NCBI GenBank assembly: GCA_022822085.1
Contig: JAJECK010000119.1
Coordinates: 1 to 45,274 of the forward strand
DNA length: 45,274 bases
Direction of reading: 5' to 3'
Source of the DNA: Candidatus Poribacteria bacterium
Lineage (GTDB): Bacteria; Poribacteria; WGA-4E; WGA-3G
The notes beneath the pieces were generated by a model. The model made no database searches and had not been told where the DNA came from. It saw nothing but the letters and a program-made list of their open reading frames with translations. Positions within the stretch are counted from its first letter, which is position 1. Every line of letters starts with the position of its first letter. The translations under genes were made by a program, and so were the position numbers. Shown here in pieces: positions 15,441-24,562 of the stretch.

Positions 15441-16199
15441 TCATCTGTTCAATTCTTGCCATAATGCACGATAGAAATTCATCACTCGTACGGGATCAGA
15501 ACTTCCAGCAATTTCTGCCAAAGTGTAACCTGTATATCCAGATTCTTTCAACGAAGTAAATAATTCTCGCCACGGATATTCTTGACGGTGAAGTTCAGTA
15601 ATGTGGACTAATCCGATTCTACCCTTGACATAGTTGAAGTTCTTTTGAATAGATCCGTTTTCTACTTCGCCAAAATTTGAGTTCCAACACACATATACAT
15701 TTTCATGGTCAGCAACATCAATAATAGTGCGTATATGTTTGAGTTCAGATGTTCCTCCTCCGTGTACCTCCAGTCGGATTTCAACTCCAAAATCATTTGC
15801 AAATTGTCCGCATTCCCGCAATGCTAACCCTATTTGTTCTAAGGTCTTTTCTACTGGAACTTCACTCGGTAATCCATTAGGACGCACCTTAACACCTGGT
15901 GCACCAACATCTGCAGCCAATTGCGAGTATTCTTTTGTCCCGTCAATATTCTTTCGGACAGCATCTTGGTCAGTTGAATGGTAATCAAAAGCTGAACCTA
16001 ATCCCGCCAATTCAATCGGTGAATCCTCAAACTGCTTTTTCACATCTGCACGTTCATTTGCAGATAGACTCACTTCAACACCGTGTGCATGTGTTGTCCG
16101 TAACTCTACACCTTCAAATCCTGTCTCTGAACAATGTGCTATAATTGTGGGAATATCCCAATCTTTTGCCATATTATATGTTACTAAACCAAGTTTCAT
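15441..16199 (-). CDS. Sugar phosphate isomerase/epimerase family (TIM barrel)
   Basis: 252 residues of the xylose isomerase-like/AP endonuclease family 2 barrel. Characteristic segments are TGFEGVELRTTHAHGVEV near the N-terminus, GVEIRLEVHGGG in the centre (metal-ligand E), CWNSNF where many relatives have D-x-x-N/H, and IGLVHITELHRQEYPWRELFTSLKESGYTGYTLAEI at the end. It would act on a ketose, polyol or inositol derivative with a divalent metal. Cytosolic. It begins the isomerase-LamG-rhodanese run; the gaps of 21 and 6 bases suggest one transcript. Confidence 0.85.
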   Translation of the reverse strand: MKLGLVTYNMAKDWDIPTIIAHCSETGFEGVELRTTHAHGVEVSLSANERADVKKQFEDSPIELAGLGSAFDYHSTDQDAVRKNIDGTKEYSQLAADVGAPGVKVRPNGLPSEVPVEKTLEQIGLALRECGQFANDFGVEIRLEVHGGGTSELKHIRTIIDVADHENVYVCWNSNFGEVENGSIQKNFNYVKGRIGLVHITELHRQEYPWRELFTSLKESGYTGYTLAEIAGSSDPVRVMNFYRALWQELNR

Positions 16200-16208
16200 A
16201 AAAACTCC

Positions 16209-16778
16209 TTATTCAAAAAGTTGTGCTACCGGACATGAGAAACCTTCAACTACATCCTTGCCGGAGAGGGTTTCATTCCGCGTAAGTAACTCAATGTCAG
16301 TTTCCGAACGATATACCGTCACTGTTTTTCCAACAGGTTCAAAGACCCATACCATCTGTGTACCAGTTCCCAAATATGCAAATGCTTTTTCAATGATACG
16401 CCTTGAATAATCAGTTTGCGAAATAACCTCAACAGCAAGGTTTGGCGGAACAGGACACGCTCTACTCAGATTCTCTGGAATACATTCGTTGGAAAGAAAT
16501 GCAACATCTGGTTTTAACACACGTTCCCCAACCTGGAATCCTGTGTCTGGTGTAACAACTATTCCGAGATGATGTTCCTGAACATACCTACCTAAATGCA
16601 AAAAGATTTTAGAGCAAATTATACCGTGTTCCAATGAAGCTGCTGGCAATGTTATTACTTCTCCCTTGACATACTCGTAACCTTCTAAATTGCTGTCAAG
16701 GAATTCTTCCAATGTCATAGTGATATTTTCTGGTAATATACAATCTTGAGAGAATGCGCCTGCATTATGTATATTCAT
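16209..16778 (-). CDS. Uma2-family putative endonuclease, paralogue 1
   Basis: 189 residues from the ATG at 16778, chosen because GGAGGA ends 6 bases before it; two earlier in-frame ATGs (16802 and 16784) either precede or abut that ribosome site. The Uma2 (DUF820) fold is a PD-(D/E)xK-like nuclease fold. Visible motifs are MTLEEFLDSNLEGYEYVKGE, DTGFQVGERVLKPDVAFLS (metal Asp) and PPNLAVEVISQTDY (metal Glu), then AYLGTGTQMVWVFEP. The role of Uma2 proteins is unproven; many organisms of this type carry dozens. The last 16 residues (KDVVEGFSCPVAQLFE) are identical to those of the upstream paralogue, evidence for tandem duplication or gene conversion. Confidence 0.85.
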   Translation of the reverse strand: MNIHNAGAFSQDCILPENITMTLEEFLDSNLEGYEYVKGEVITLPAASLEHGIICSKIFLHLGRYVQEHHLGIVVTPDTGFQVGERVLKPDVAFLSNECIPENLSRACPVPPNLAVEVISQTDYSRRIIEKAFAYLGTGTQMVWVFEPVGKTVTVYRSETDIELLTRNETLSGKDVVEGFSCPVAQLFE

Positions 16779-16819
16779 ATTCATTCCTCCGCAATACAAC
16801 ATCAGATCAAAGTGGTTCT

Positions 16820-17395
16820 CTATTCAAAAAGTTGTGCTACCGGACAGGAGAAACCTTCAACTACATCTTTACCAGTTAGGGTATCTTTGTGTGTGAGTGT
16901 TTTAATATCTGATTTTGAACGATATACAGTTACCGTTTGTGCTATGGGTTCTATCACCCAAACAAGCCGTGTTCCGGCTTCCAAATAGGAGAGAGATTTT
17001 TCAGCAACCTTAGATAGAGAATCTGTTTGAGAAACCACTTCAATAGCTAGTTCAGGTGGAATTTGAAATATTCCTCTACGGTCATCAGGCAATTTTGATG
17101 TGGAAATGAATGCAATATCTGGCATTAGGATGCGTTCGCCAACACGAAAACCTGTATCTGAAGTATAGACGCGACCAAGCTGATTCCTACGAACATGGGT
17201 TTGTAAATACCATTGTATATTAGAACTTATATCTCCATGTTCTCCAGTAGTGGGCGGCATAGGAATTAACTCGCCCTTAATATATTCATATTTATCTAAA
17301 TCACTCTCAAGAAATTCTTCCAAAGTCATATCAGTTTTAATTGGGTTTTTATATATCTCTGTCTGATTAACATTGCTGGACGCATGAGTTTGCAT
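16820..17395 (-). CDS. Uma2-family putative endonuclease, paralogue 2
   Basis: 191 residues. The same layout as its neighbour: MTLEEFLESDLDKYEYIKGE, DTGFRVGERILMPDIAFIS, PPELAIEVVSQTDSL and the identical C-terminal KDVVEGFSCPVAQLFE. AGGAG is about 8 bases before the ATG. The N-terminal 20 residues differ completely from paralogue 1, so the copies have diverged except at the core and tail. The pair is separated by 41 bases and transcribed away from the XRE-MBL gene, with which it shares the 97-base divergent spacer. Confidence 0.85.
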   Translation of the reverse strand: MQTHASSNVNQTEIYKNPIKTDMTLEEFLESDLDKYEYIKGELIPMPPTTGEHGDISSNIQWYLQTHVRRNQLGRVYTSDTGFRVGERILMPDIAFISTSKLPDDRRGIFQIPPELAIEVVSQTDSLSKVAEKSLSYLEAGTRLVWVIEPIAQTVTVYRSKSDIKTLTHKDTLTGKDVVEGFSCPVAQLFE

Positions 17396-17430
17396 TTGAT
17401 GACTCCTGATGTTTATCCTGCTATTTTGGA

Positions 17431-17459
17431 TTGCATTATCCTTATAGTTTTGCTATAAT
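17431..17459 (+). promoter_or_regulatory. Strong sigma-70 promoter with extended -10
   Basis: TTGCAT (17431-17436), 17-base spacer, TATAAT (17454-17459) preceded by TGC (extended -10). It drives the XRE-MBL gene at 17493, whose AGGAG site lies at 17479-17483. As the gene encodes an N-terminal HTH, self-regulation here is possible but no operator palindrome is seen. Confidence 0.75.
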
Positions 17460-17492
17460 TTCATCAACACAACAATTTAGGAGAACACTGAA

Positions 17493-18317
17493 ATGGCTTA
17501 TGCACTTGAAGACGAGTTTGGTGACATTATTGGTAAAGCCCGACGTGGACAAAACATGTCTCATGCGGAAACTGCCACTGCAGCGGGTATATCAGAATCA
17601 GACTTATCCCGTATGGAAAAGTATACCTTAAATCCGACAGAAACGCAAGTCTATAAACTTGCAGAAGTACTCAATTTAGATGGGGCAAAACTTCTTTCAA
17701 TCGCAAATGAAGAATGGGAGCCAGAACCAATTCAGCACTCTGATGATGCACTTGAAGTGATTACAGTCAGTGCACCTGTCGGTGGTTGGCCTGTTAACGC
17801 GTATATACTAATATGTAAAGCAACAAATGAGGCTGCCATCATAGATACTGCAGCAAGTCCTGATCAGATTTTAAAGCAGTTAGGAACACATAAAGTTAAC
17901 ACTACTGCTATCCTCCTGACTCACTCCCACAGTGATCACACAGACGGTTTACCAAGACTTCAATCTGCCACAAAATGCCATACTTATATACATAAAAATG
18001 AACCTAAACCTCGTAGTGCAGGTAAATTACAAGAACTTGAACATTCAGATATTGTCAAAGTTGGGGAACTCAAGGTGACAGTACTTGATACGCCAGGACA
18101 TACACCTGGGGGATGTAGTTTCCATACTGAGAAAGTCGCTTTTGTGGGTGATGCGATTTTTGCCGGCTCGGTTGGCGGACCAAATATATCATATCAAGAT
18201 GAAATAAATAGTGTCAGAGATAACTTGCTTACTCTTCCTGATGATGTGAGACTATTTCCCGGTCATGGTCCTTCAACGACTGTGGGTGAGGAGAAATTGC
18301 ATAATCCATTTTTCTAA
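17493..18317 (+). CDS. XRE-type HTH fused to metallo-beta-lactamase-fold hydrolase
   Basis: 274 residues. Residues 8-72 form a Cro/C1-type helix-turn-helix (IIGKARRGQNMSHAETATAA, GISESDLSRMEKYTLNPT, LAEVLNLDG). Residues 88-274 form a compact glyoxalase II-like MBL domain: H144-x-H146-x-D148-H149 (THSHSDHTDG), H203 (TPGHTPGG), D220 (FVGDAIF) and H258 (FPGHGPSTT), so all ligands of a binuclear site are present. The MBL part lacks the C-terminal substrate-binding domain of true glyoxalase II. The architecture suggests a hydrolase or thioesterase whose DNA binding answers to a metabolite, or a sensor using a hydrolase fold. Upstream is a good promoter; downstream is an Opp/Dpp permease pair 55 bases away. 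Confidence 0.88.
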   Translation: MAYALEDEFGDIIGKARRGQNMSHAETATAAGISESDLSRMEKYTLNPTETQVYKLAEVLNLDGAKLLSIANEEWEPEPIQHSDDALEVITVSAPVGGWPVNAYILICKATNEAAIIDTAASPDQILKQLGTHKVNTTAILLTHSHSDHTDGLPRLQSATKCHTYIHKNEPKPRSAGKLQELEHSDIVKVGELKVTVLDTPGHTPGGCSFHTEKVAFVGDAIFAGSVGGPNISYQDEINSVRDNLLTLPDDVRLFPGHGPSTTVGEEKLHNPFF

Positions 18318-18372
18318 TTTCACTCCAGTATTTTGTGGACAACTGCGTGTTATGTAGTATGAGGCGTGAATC

Positions 18373-19395
18373 TTGCTCTCCTATTTAATCCAACGATTTC
18401 TATCCATCGGCTTGTCCCTGCTTGGGGTTTCCATCCTTGTATTCTTGATGGTGCATCTGATTCCTGGTGATGCCGCACTTACCATTGCTGGTGAACGTGC
18501 AACCGAAGAAATACTCAATCAACTCCGCGAGGATATGGGGCTTGACAAGCCGCTTTATCACCAATATGCCATATTTATTCGGGATCTCGTCCATCTCGAT
18601 TTAGGACATTCATTTAAGACAAAAGAACCTGTAGTCAACGAAATCAAGAGATATTTTCCCGCAACTGCAGAATTAACACTTGCAGCAATGATGTTCTCAA
18701 TAGTGTTCGGAATCACCGCAGGAATCATCGCAGCAGTATTTCGTGGTAGATTCTGGGATTATTTTTCCATGTCAGTATCACTTGCAGGTATTTCAATGCC
18801 AATCTTTTGGTTAGGATTGATGCTGATTCTACTGTTCTCCCATATTTTAGGTTTATTTCCTGCCACCGGACGGATAGATACTGTTTTGAGTTTAGACATT
18901 GAAACACGGACAGGATTCCTACTTATTGACACACTACTTATGGGAAACATATCTGCATTTCTTGATGCACTTCATCATCTTACACTTCCCGCAATAACTT
19001 TAGGAACAATACCATTAGCGATTATTGCTCGGATGACTCGGTCAAGTCTGCTTGAAGTGTTGAATCAACCGTATATTACAACTGCCTATGCCAAAGGATT
19101 GTCCAAGTGGAAGGTAATCATCAAACATGCATTGAAAAATAGCATGGTTCCGGTTCTGACAGTCATAGGTCTTGAATTCGGTTATCTCATGGGAGGTGCA
19201 ATTTTAACTGAACACATTTTCTCATGGCCAGGACTCGGTTCATGGTTACGGGATGCTGTTGAATCTCGCGATGTCCGTGCTGTACAGGGTGGTGTACTCT
19301 TCGTTTCAGCACTGTTTATGTTCGTCAATCTAATCGTCGATCTATTATATGCATATTTTGATCCACGTATTAGAGTTGGAGATGAAGCGGTATGA
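18373..19395 (+). CDS. ABC transporter permease, DppB/OppB type
   Basis: 340 residues from a TTG start with GAGG 9 bases upstream. Six or so membrane helices, beginning LIQRFLSIGLSLLGVSILVFLM and the family signature HLIPGDAA, then AGERATEE and GLDKPLYHQY. The ATPase-coupling EAA loop is seen around YAKGLSKWKVIIKHALKNS. The length is the usual one. It would carry di- or oligopeptides, nickel or other small solutes. The next gene overlaps by ATGA. The matching binding protein and ATPases are not in the window; the sugar-type ATPase at 8.2 kb is of a different class and is not expected to pair with it. Confidence 0.9.
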   Translation: MLSYLIQRFLSIGLSLLGVSILVFLMVHLIPGDAALTIAGERATEEILNQLREDMGLDKPLYHQYAIFIRDLVHLDLGHSFKTKEPVVNEIKRYFPATAELTLAAMMFSIVFGITAGIIAAVFRGRFWDYFSMSVSLAGISMPIFWLGLMLILLFSHILGLFPATGRIDTVLSLDIETRTGFLLIDTLLMGNISAFLDALHHLTLPAITLGTIPLAIIARMTRSSLLEVLNQPYITTAYAKGLSKWKVIIKHALKNSMVPVLTVIGLEFGYLMGGAILTEHIFSWPGLGSWLRDAVESRDVRAVQGGVLFVSALFMFVNLIVDLLYAYFDPRIRVGDEAV

Positions 19396-20246
19396 ACAAT
19401 CATCAGGTATCTGTCGGTCAACCTCATGTATTACGCAAACTCGCACGCCACCGTTCAGCAATGATTGGTGCATCTTTAATTCTGTTCTTCTTTATCTTAG
19501 CAATCTTTGCCCCAATATTAGCAACCCATGAACCCAAAAATACGAATATTGAAAATCGTCTGCAAGGTTGGTCTGGTGAACATATACTTGGTACGGATTA
19601 CAATGGACGGGATATCTTCAGCCGGGTCCTCTACGGATCAAGAATATCCTTGAAGGTTGGATTTATTGCTATGACCTTCTCACTCGGCTTTGGCACTCTG
19701 TTTGGGGCATTTGCTGGATACTATGGTGGATGGTTGGATAATCTGATTATGCGAGTCATGGATATGTTATTAGCCATGCCAAGTATCTTACTCGCAATGG
19801 TGATTGTCACTATATTGGGACAGAGTCTGACGAATGCTATTATTGCAGTATCTATCGTATATATTCCTCAGTATGCCCGGATATTACGGGCATCAGTTCT
19901 AAAGGTGCGAGAGTTAGATTATGTCACTTCTGCAAAGGTAATTGGGGCAAGTGACATTCGGATTTTAGTTACCACTGTATTACCAAACTGCATTGCGCCA
20001 CTCATTGTACAAGCAACATTAGGAATAGGAGCTGCAATATTAGATGCTGCTGGTCTCAGTTTCCTGGGATTAGGTGCGGAGATAGGTGTCCCAGAATGGG
20101 GGGCAATGCTCAATGAAAATACAAAGTATATTCAGAAAGCACCTTTAGCTGTCACTGCTCCCGGTTTGGCTATTTTCCTGGTTGTTTTAGGTTTCAACCT
20201 ACTGGGTGATGCACTCAGAGATGCTCTTGACCCACAGCTAGATTAA
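19392..20246 (+). CDS. ABC transporter permease, DppC/OppC type
   Basis: 284 residues, coupled to DppB by ATGA at 19392-19395. The N-terminus has the OppC_N helix (HRSAMIGASLILFFFILAIF) and HILGTDYNGRDIFSRVLYGSR. The EAA loop is DYVTSAKVIGASDIRILVTTVLPN, and the end is FNLLGDALRDALDPQLD, the family hallmark. It forms the heterodimeric channel with the preceding permease. The transcript ends just after it: the cyclase gene converges from the other strand 33 bases away with no evident terminator. Confidence 0.9.
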   Translation: MNNHQVSVGQPHVLRKLARHRSAMIGASLILFFFILAIFAPILATHEPKNTNIENRLQGWSGEHILGTDYNGRDIFSRVLYGSRISLKVGFIAMTFSLGFGTLFGAFAGYYGGWLDNLIMRVMDMLLAMPSILLAMVIVTILGQSLTNAIIAVSIVYIPQYARILRASVLKVRELDYVTSAKVIGASDIRILVTTVLPNCIAPLIVQATLGIGAAILDAAGLSFLGLGAEIGVPEWGAMLNENTKYIQKAPLAVTAPGLAIFLVVLGFNLLGDALRDALDPQLD

Positions 20247-20279
20247 GAGAAGGGTTAGCAGAAATTATCAATATAAAGA

Positions 20280-21395
20280 TTACCTAATTGCAATAGGATT
20301 GCCGGGAGAACCCGTTGCTCCTTTGAGACGTAGCGGTGCATAACTAAAGGCAAATTCATATACTTTCGCTGCTGCCAATTCCTCAGTAATGATATTTTCA
20401 AGGTTGTAAATACCGTGTTTGACAAGAAACAATTGATGTACAGGAAATGCCAGAGATTCATCTGGATTCGGAACTACCTCAATACCCCAGTTATCACAGC
20501 AAGCCATCACTATCTTTTGTTCAACAAGAAATTGTCCTGCCTCTAACCCGATTCCCGGTTCGGTTGCGCTGTAACGATCATTATCTGTCATCCAGTATTT
20601 CCCCCAACCTGTGTGGATTATGACGACATCACCAGGAGTAATCGCAACGTTTTGCTTATCCAATGCCCCTTCCAAATCTGCCCGCGTAATTTCATATTTA
20701 TCATCAAGAACTTCAACACCTTTGAAACTGGCAACATCAATTAAAACACCACGCGTTACAATAGGTCCAACATTTTCCACACCGAGTTCAGTTAGACCTT
20801 CTGCTTTAGCAAAATCGTGTTGGTCTAATCCATTGTAGAAATGATCTCCGATACCAATATGTCCGAGGCCATCAAATTGTGTTCCGATTTGACCGATCTC
20901 ACCGCTAAAAATCTCTTCAAACCATGTCGTTTTATTTTCACCAAGAGGACCCGACATCGCTGGAATACGCAGACTATAATGCCGTGTGCCAAATACAGGG
21001 ATACCACTTTCATAGACTCTGCCAAGTTGAAAGACTTCTCCTGTTTTGATCAGTCTTACTGCTTGAAGAACTTTCTCTGGTGTTAATCGGTTGGCTGCTC
21101 CACGACGGTCATCCGGGCCCCATTCAGATGGAAACCATTTTTCACGTTTTTTTACTTCAATAACTTCTAATTCACCTGAGGGTACTGGGGGTTGATTATC
21201 AAGTTTTTTAATTTGTTTTACCACCTTAGGTTTCTGTGCTGCAATTTGTAATGCTTCAGCAACTTTGCTCAAGTCAGATTTTGCGTTTATAGACTGATAC
21301 GACAAAAACTGATACGACAAAATATATTTTCCTGTTATGAAAAGCAAAGTTAAAGCGATGATAATAACCACAAGTCTTTTTGGATTGATCAACAC
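20280..21395 (-). CDS. Cyclase-family metal hydrolase (kynurenine formamidase-like), membrane-anchored
   Basis: 371 residues from a GTG start with AGGAGG about 6 bases upstream. One N-terminal hydrophobic segment (VVIIIALTLLFITGKYIL) follows LINPKR and anchors or exports the protein. The catalytic part is the PF04199 cyclase fold: IGTQFDGLGHIG replaces the usual H-x-G-T-H-x-D-x-P-x-H, with Gln and Gly at two positions normally filled by metal ligands. GDVVIIHTGWGKYW and YAPLRLKGATGSPGNPIAIR are the other conserved blocks. These changes match a subgroup that also has RGAANRLTPEKVLQA near its start. The substrate is unknown, perhaps an amide or lactone. It lies downstream of the M61-like gene, and a stub of a second copy lies at 24563-24732. 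Confidence 0.85.
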   Translation of the reverse strand: MLINPKRLVVIIIALTLLFITGKYILSYQFLSYQSINAKSDLSKVAEALQIAAQKPKVVKQIKKLDNQPPVPSGELEVIEVKKREKWFPSEWGPDDRRGAANRLTPEKVLQAVRLIKTGEVFQLGRVYESGIPVFGTRHYSLRIPAMSGPLGENKTTWFEEIFSGEIGQIGTQFDGLGHIGIGDHFYNGLDQHDFAKAEGLTELGVENVGPIVTRGVLIDVASFKGVEVLDDKYEITRADLEGALDKQNVAITPGDVVIIHTGWGKYWMTDNDRYSATEPGIGLEAGQFLVEQKIVMACCDNWGIEVVPNPDESLAFPVHQLFLVKHGIYNLENIITEELAAAKVYEFAFSYAPLRLKGATGSPGNPIAIR

Positions 21396-21413
21396 TGTTT
21401 CCTCCTCATTAAA

Positions 21414-24400
21414 TTATCTTCTACCTAATATTTCTGCTAATATGGCACGTTGTAACTTAGTCGTCTCTGGTTTCTCGTTAATGTGAACAACTATTTCATT
21501 TTCTGTGGGTGGTGTTTCAGATATGCCTTTTAATGATACAGATTTCGTAACCGATTTTCCATTCTCCTCAAAAATAAATGTAACAACTTCACCAGATGCC
21601 CAATGTTTTGCGGCTTTTTGAAGTTCTTTTATATTGCCAATTCGTCGTCCATTTATTCCAACCACTTCAACATCTTTAGCATGTCCTAAACTTGTCTTTA
21701 GTATTTTCTTGACATAATCGGTTGTGGGTAATTCTTCGGTAGTGTTAAGTAGATCTAATCCGGCTTTGTCAAAATAGAAAGCCAGCGGAAGCCTTTCTTT
21801 CCCCTCAACATATTTATGAAAAAAAGGATTATAATCAATTCCCGAAACTTTATATAGTGTTTCCATTATATCACTCTGTGTGTATTCTACACTTAGATCA
21901 CTAAATTGTTTATACATCAGTTGCATGACATCATTTAAACTTTTCCTGTTTTTCTTGTGTTCGCGAATTTCAAAATCCAGTGCTGCTGCTATCAGACTAC
22001 CTCCAGCATAACTCAATCGCGAATCCCTTGCATCGCTAATAGCATATTCTTCGGAAACAGATAAATATTGTTCACAAGCTCTCTCAATCCTATTCAGATA
22101 TTCACGTTCAGTTATATAGCCAAGATGTAGTGATGTCATGTCTGTAAAATAGTCTGTCACACCTTCAACGAACCAATGTTCATGACCACTAAAGGCTTGC
22201 ATAGCTGTCAGACCATTCCAAATATGAAATACTTCATGTCCAAGAAAGGGTGCCCATAAGTGTTTATTCGTATCATCCAACCAGTTATCCATAAGTATAC
22301 TTACACTACGCGTAATTCCACGACCTTCTGCCCCTTTCTGCTCTTCTGTTTCATAAGGGTTAATTATAAATAATACATTTTCATCAGGTCCCCCATTAAA
22401 TACTCCTAAATATGTTTGTAAATATTTCTCTATGGTTTCATGTATAGCATCTTCAAAAGGTTTAATTTCACCTGCTATAGCAAGTGTAACTTTCGTATTA
22501 TTTGCTGTTGCTATCACCTCACTATGTTGTCCAACGAGAAGTAGTGAACTTATTAGCTCTGACTGATTTGAAACATTGAATCTTTCATTACTATTGCCAA
22601 TTTTTCTCCAAGGCGTTGAGACAAGCCAACCTTTCGGTAGATTAAATGATACTTCAATATCTCTATTTGTGCCTCCAACTATAAATAACGCTTTCCCTGT
22701 CCAAAATGTTCGATCAATTTTATAGTCAGGTTCAAGTGTCTGGTATCTAAGATGTTGAGGACGGCCTTGATTTTCTCTAAACGTCCTTATACGTTGGGCA
22801 TGTTCTATAGAGACATCATAAGATAATGTCAGCGGTGAACTGTATCCGTGGTTAAATTTGAAATCCCAACTATCTACGCCACCCGACTTACTTGCTCTTC
22901 TTTTATTCGAATCTTCCATGTTAATTGTATGACTGATAATATAAGCATCATCTGAACTCGGACGTAACCTAATTTTGTCTCCTGTAACCTCTTCTGGTGT
23001 GAATTTACATTCTATATGCACTTCAGCTGGTTTGTCAGCAGAGACATTGACTACATAGTGGGCATTCTTAAGCTGCGTTTCATGACCACTTCCTGCTTCA
23101 ACAACCCGGACTTTTTCAGTCATGGGTGCGATATGATATTCGTTCTGCCATACATAAGTCCAGGATGTACCGAGATTTAGAGGAAAGTAATCGTCGTTTT
23201 CTTCAGAAACGCTATATTCAGCTAACTCCGCTTCAGTGATAACACCGTTGGAATGTTCATAACGCATTTTTACAATACCAATTCCTTTGGCAAACCAGAT
23301 ATAACGGGCTCCATTTAGCATCGCAATCCGTTGAAGTGTATCCTCGTCTGAATCTGAGTCTGTACTTGCCTCAGTGAACACAGATTTTAGTTTAAGACAC
23401 TTTTGGTATGTATTAGGTCCAATTTCAACTGATTCATAACCAACAATTGTTGACTGTATACGCGACTTATACATCCCTTCCTGTTCCCATGTTTTACCAA
23501 TTGTAAGCGGATATTCAAGAAGTTTTGCCCAAATAGCACTGAGATGAGCAGAAAATATACTCGTGGAGCCTGTGACCATCTCACGTCCTTCGTGACTGCC
23601 ATAAGATCCTCCGAAAACAACTATTTCCAAATACAATGGTGACTTGAGTATCTCAAATCTACCTTCACCTTTCTTCTCTCCACTTTCAGATGTAACAATT
23701 GCTTTGAGAGGAAAACCTTCTCTCTTCGGCTTTCTTGGTTCAACTGTTATTGTATCAATAAGAGGCAAGTTATAGTAGTCATCCTTCCACCTATATTTCC
23801 AAGTTGTCCCAGGTGTAAGTGGAAATAAATCCTCACTCTTTCCTGCAATGTGGAAATCAATTAATTCAGCTTCTGTGACCATACCGTTTGAGTGTTCATA
23901 TCGTATTTTTACAATACCAATACCTATAGCAAACCACAAATATCGGGTGCCATTAACCAAAGCACTTTCTAAATCTGTACGGTCTTTAGGGGTATTATCT
24001 GTTACAATAGTTTTCAATTTAATACATTTCGAAAACTGACCACTTACCGTCACAACTTCTTCATATCCTTCAAGTGTCGTTTGTGTAATGACCGTGCCAC
24101 GGTTGCCGTATTGTTCGTTTGATTGGTCAATTGTTGCTGGATAATGGAAGAATTTTCCTGCTATATTATAGAATAGCATACGCATTGACCACGGGGTATA
24201 TCTATCGTGTATGTATGATGGAACAAGTATTGACAGAAATGCATCGGTTTTATTGACTCTTCCAGTTGCTTCTCCAACACGGTCATACGTTCCCTTTCCC
24301 ACTTCGGTACTAACAGTAATTGCTAAATCGCGTTTAATATTTTGGGGTGTTTCAGGCGTAGGATTACAAGCAACCAGAAATAAGATTACAAAACTGAAAG

Positions 24401-24416
24401 AATATATGTATTTCAT
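21414..24416 (-). CDS. M61-like metallopeptidase lipoprotein, copy 1
   Basis: 1000 residues. A lipoprotein signal (FVILFLVAC, C17) anchors it. Residues ~30-430 contain two copies of a beta-rich unit marked by NGTRYLWFA-x-G-x-G-I-V-K and YEHSNG-x-x-TEAEL, followed by YFPL-x-x-G-T-x-W-x-Y-x-W. Residues ~650-900 are the gluzincin peptidase: H727-E728-V-F-H731 with third zinc ligand E751 in WFVEGVTDYF. The C-terminus (about 900-985) is PDZ-like (DVEVVGINGRRIGNIKELQ). This matches M61 glycyl-aminopeptidase-like proteins but with a far longer N-terminal half. It should act on peptides outside the cytoplasm. It is the near twin of the gene at 24754-27795, and the cyclase gene lies 18 bases downstream. 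Confidence 0.85.
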   Translation of the reverse strand: MKYIYSFSFVILFLVACNPTPETPQNIKRDLAITVSTEVGKGTYDRVGEATGRVNKTDAFLSILVPSYIHDRYTPWSMRMLFYNIAGKFFHYPATIDQSNEQYGNRGTVITQTTLEGYEEVVTVSGQFSKCIKLKTIVTDNTPKDRTDLESALVNGTRYLWFAIGIGIVKIRYEHSNGMVTEAELIDFHIAGKSEDLFPLTPGTTWKYRWKDDYYNLPLIDTITVEPRKPKREGFPLKAIVTSESGEKKGEGRFEILKSPLYLEIVVFGGSYGSHEGREMVTGSTSIFSAHLSAIWAKLLEYPLTIGKTWEQEGMYKSRIQSTIVGYESVEIGPNTYQKCLKLKSVFTEASTDSDSDEDTLQRIAMLNGARYIWFAKGIGIVKMRYEHSNGVITEAELAEYSVSEENDDYFPLNLGTSWTYVWQNEYHIAPMTEKVRVVEAGSGHETQLKNAHYVVNVSADKPAEVHIECKFTPEEVTGDKIRLRPSSDDAYIISHTINMEDSNKRRASKSGGVDSWDFKFNHGYSSPLTLSYDVSIEHAQRIRTFRENQGRPQHLRYQTLEPDYKIDRTFWTGKALFIVGGTNRDIEVSFNLPKGWLVSTPWRKIGNSNERFNVSNQSELISSLLLVGQHSEVIATANNTKVTLAIAGEIKPFEDAIHETIEKYLQTYLGVFNGGPDENVLFIINPYETEEQKGAEGRGITRSVSILMDNWLDDTNKHLWAPFLGHEVFHIWNGLTAMQAFSGHEHWFVEGVTDYFTDMTSLHLGYITEREYLNRIERACEQYLSVSEEYAISDARDSRLSYAGGSLIAAALDFEIREHKKNRKSLNDVMQLMYKQFSDLSVEYTQSDIMETLYKVSGIDYNPFFHKYVEGKERLPLAFYFDKAGLDLLNTTEELPTTDYVKKILKTSLGHAKDVEVVGINGRRIGNIKELQKAAKHWASGEVVTFIFEENGKSVTKSVSLKGISETPPTENEIVVHINEKPETTKLQRAILAEILGRR

Positions 24417-24436
24417 TTTATTTTACTCAGTATAAC

Positions 24437-24562
24437 GTGAGTTTGATAATAGGACAGGACAATGGACAAAACTTACGTAATATGTTCAAAAGTCCCTCCC
24501 CTCGCTTGCGGGGGATAAAGGGGGTATTTAGGGATTTCAAAACACAAAAACTTAGCGAGTCA
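24437..24562. repeat. Non-coding insert with partial MITE-interior text
   Basis: Between the two M61-like genes, this stretch replaces most of the lost cyclase copy. It contains GGGGGATAAAGGGGG and TTTAGGGATTTC, close to the interior of the 4319-4429 element, next to an internal CGCTTGCGGG palindrome. No terminal repeats or coding capacity are seen. It may mark the insertion that destroyed the cyclase copy. Confidence 0.45.
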
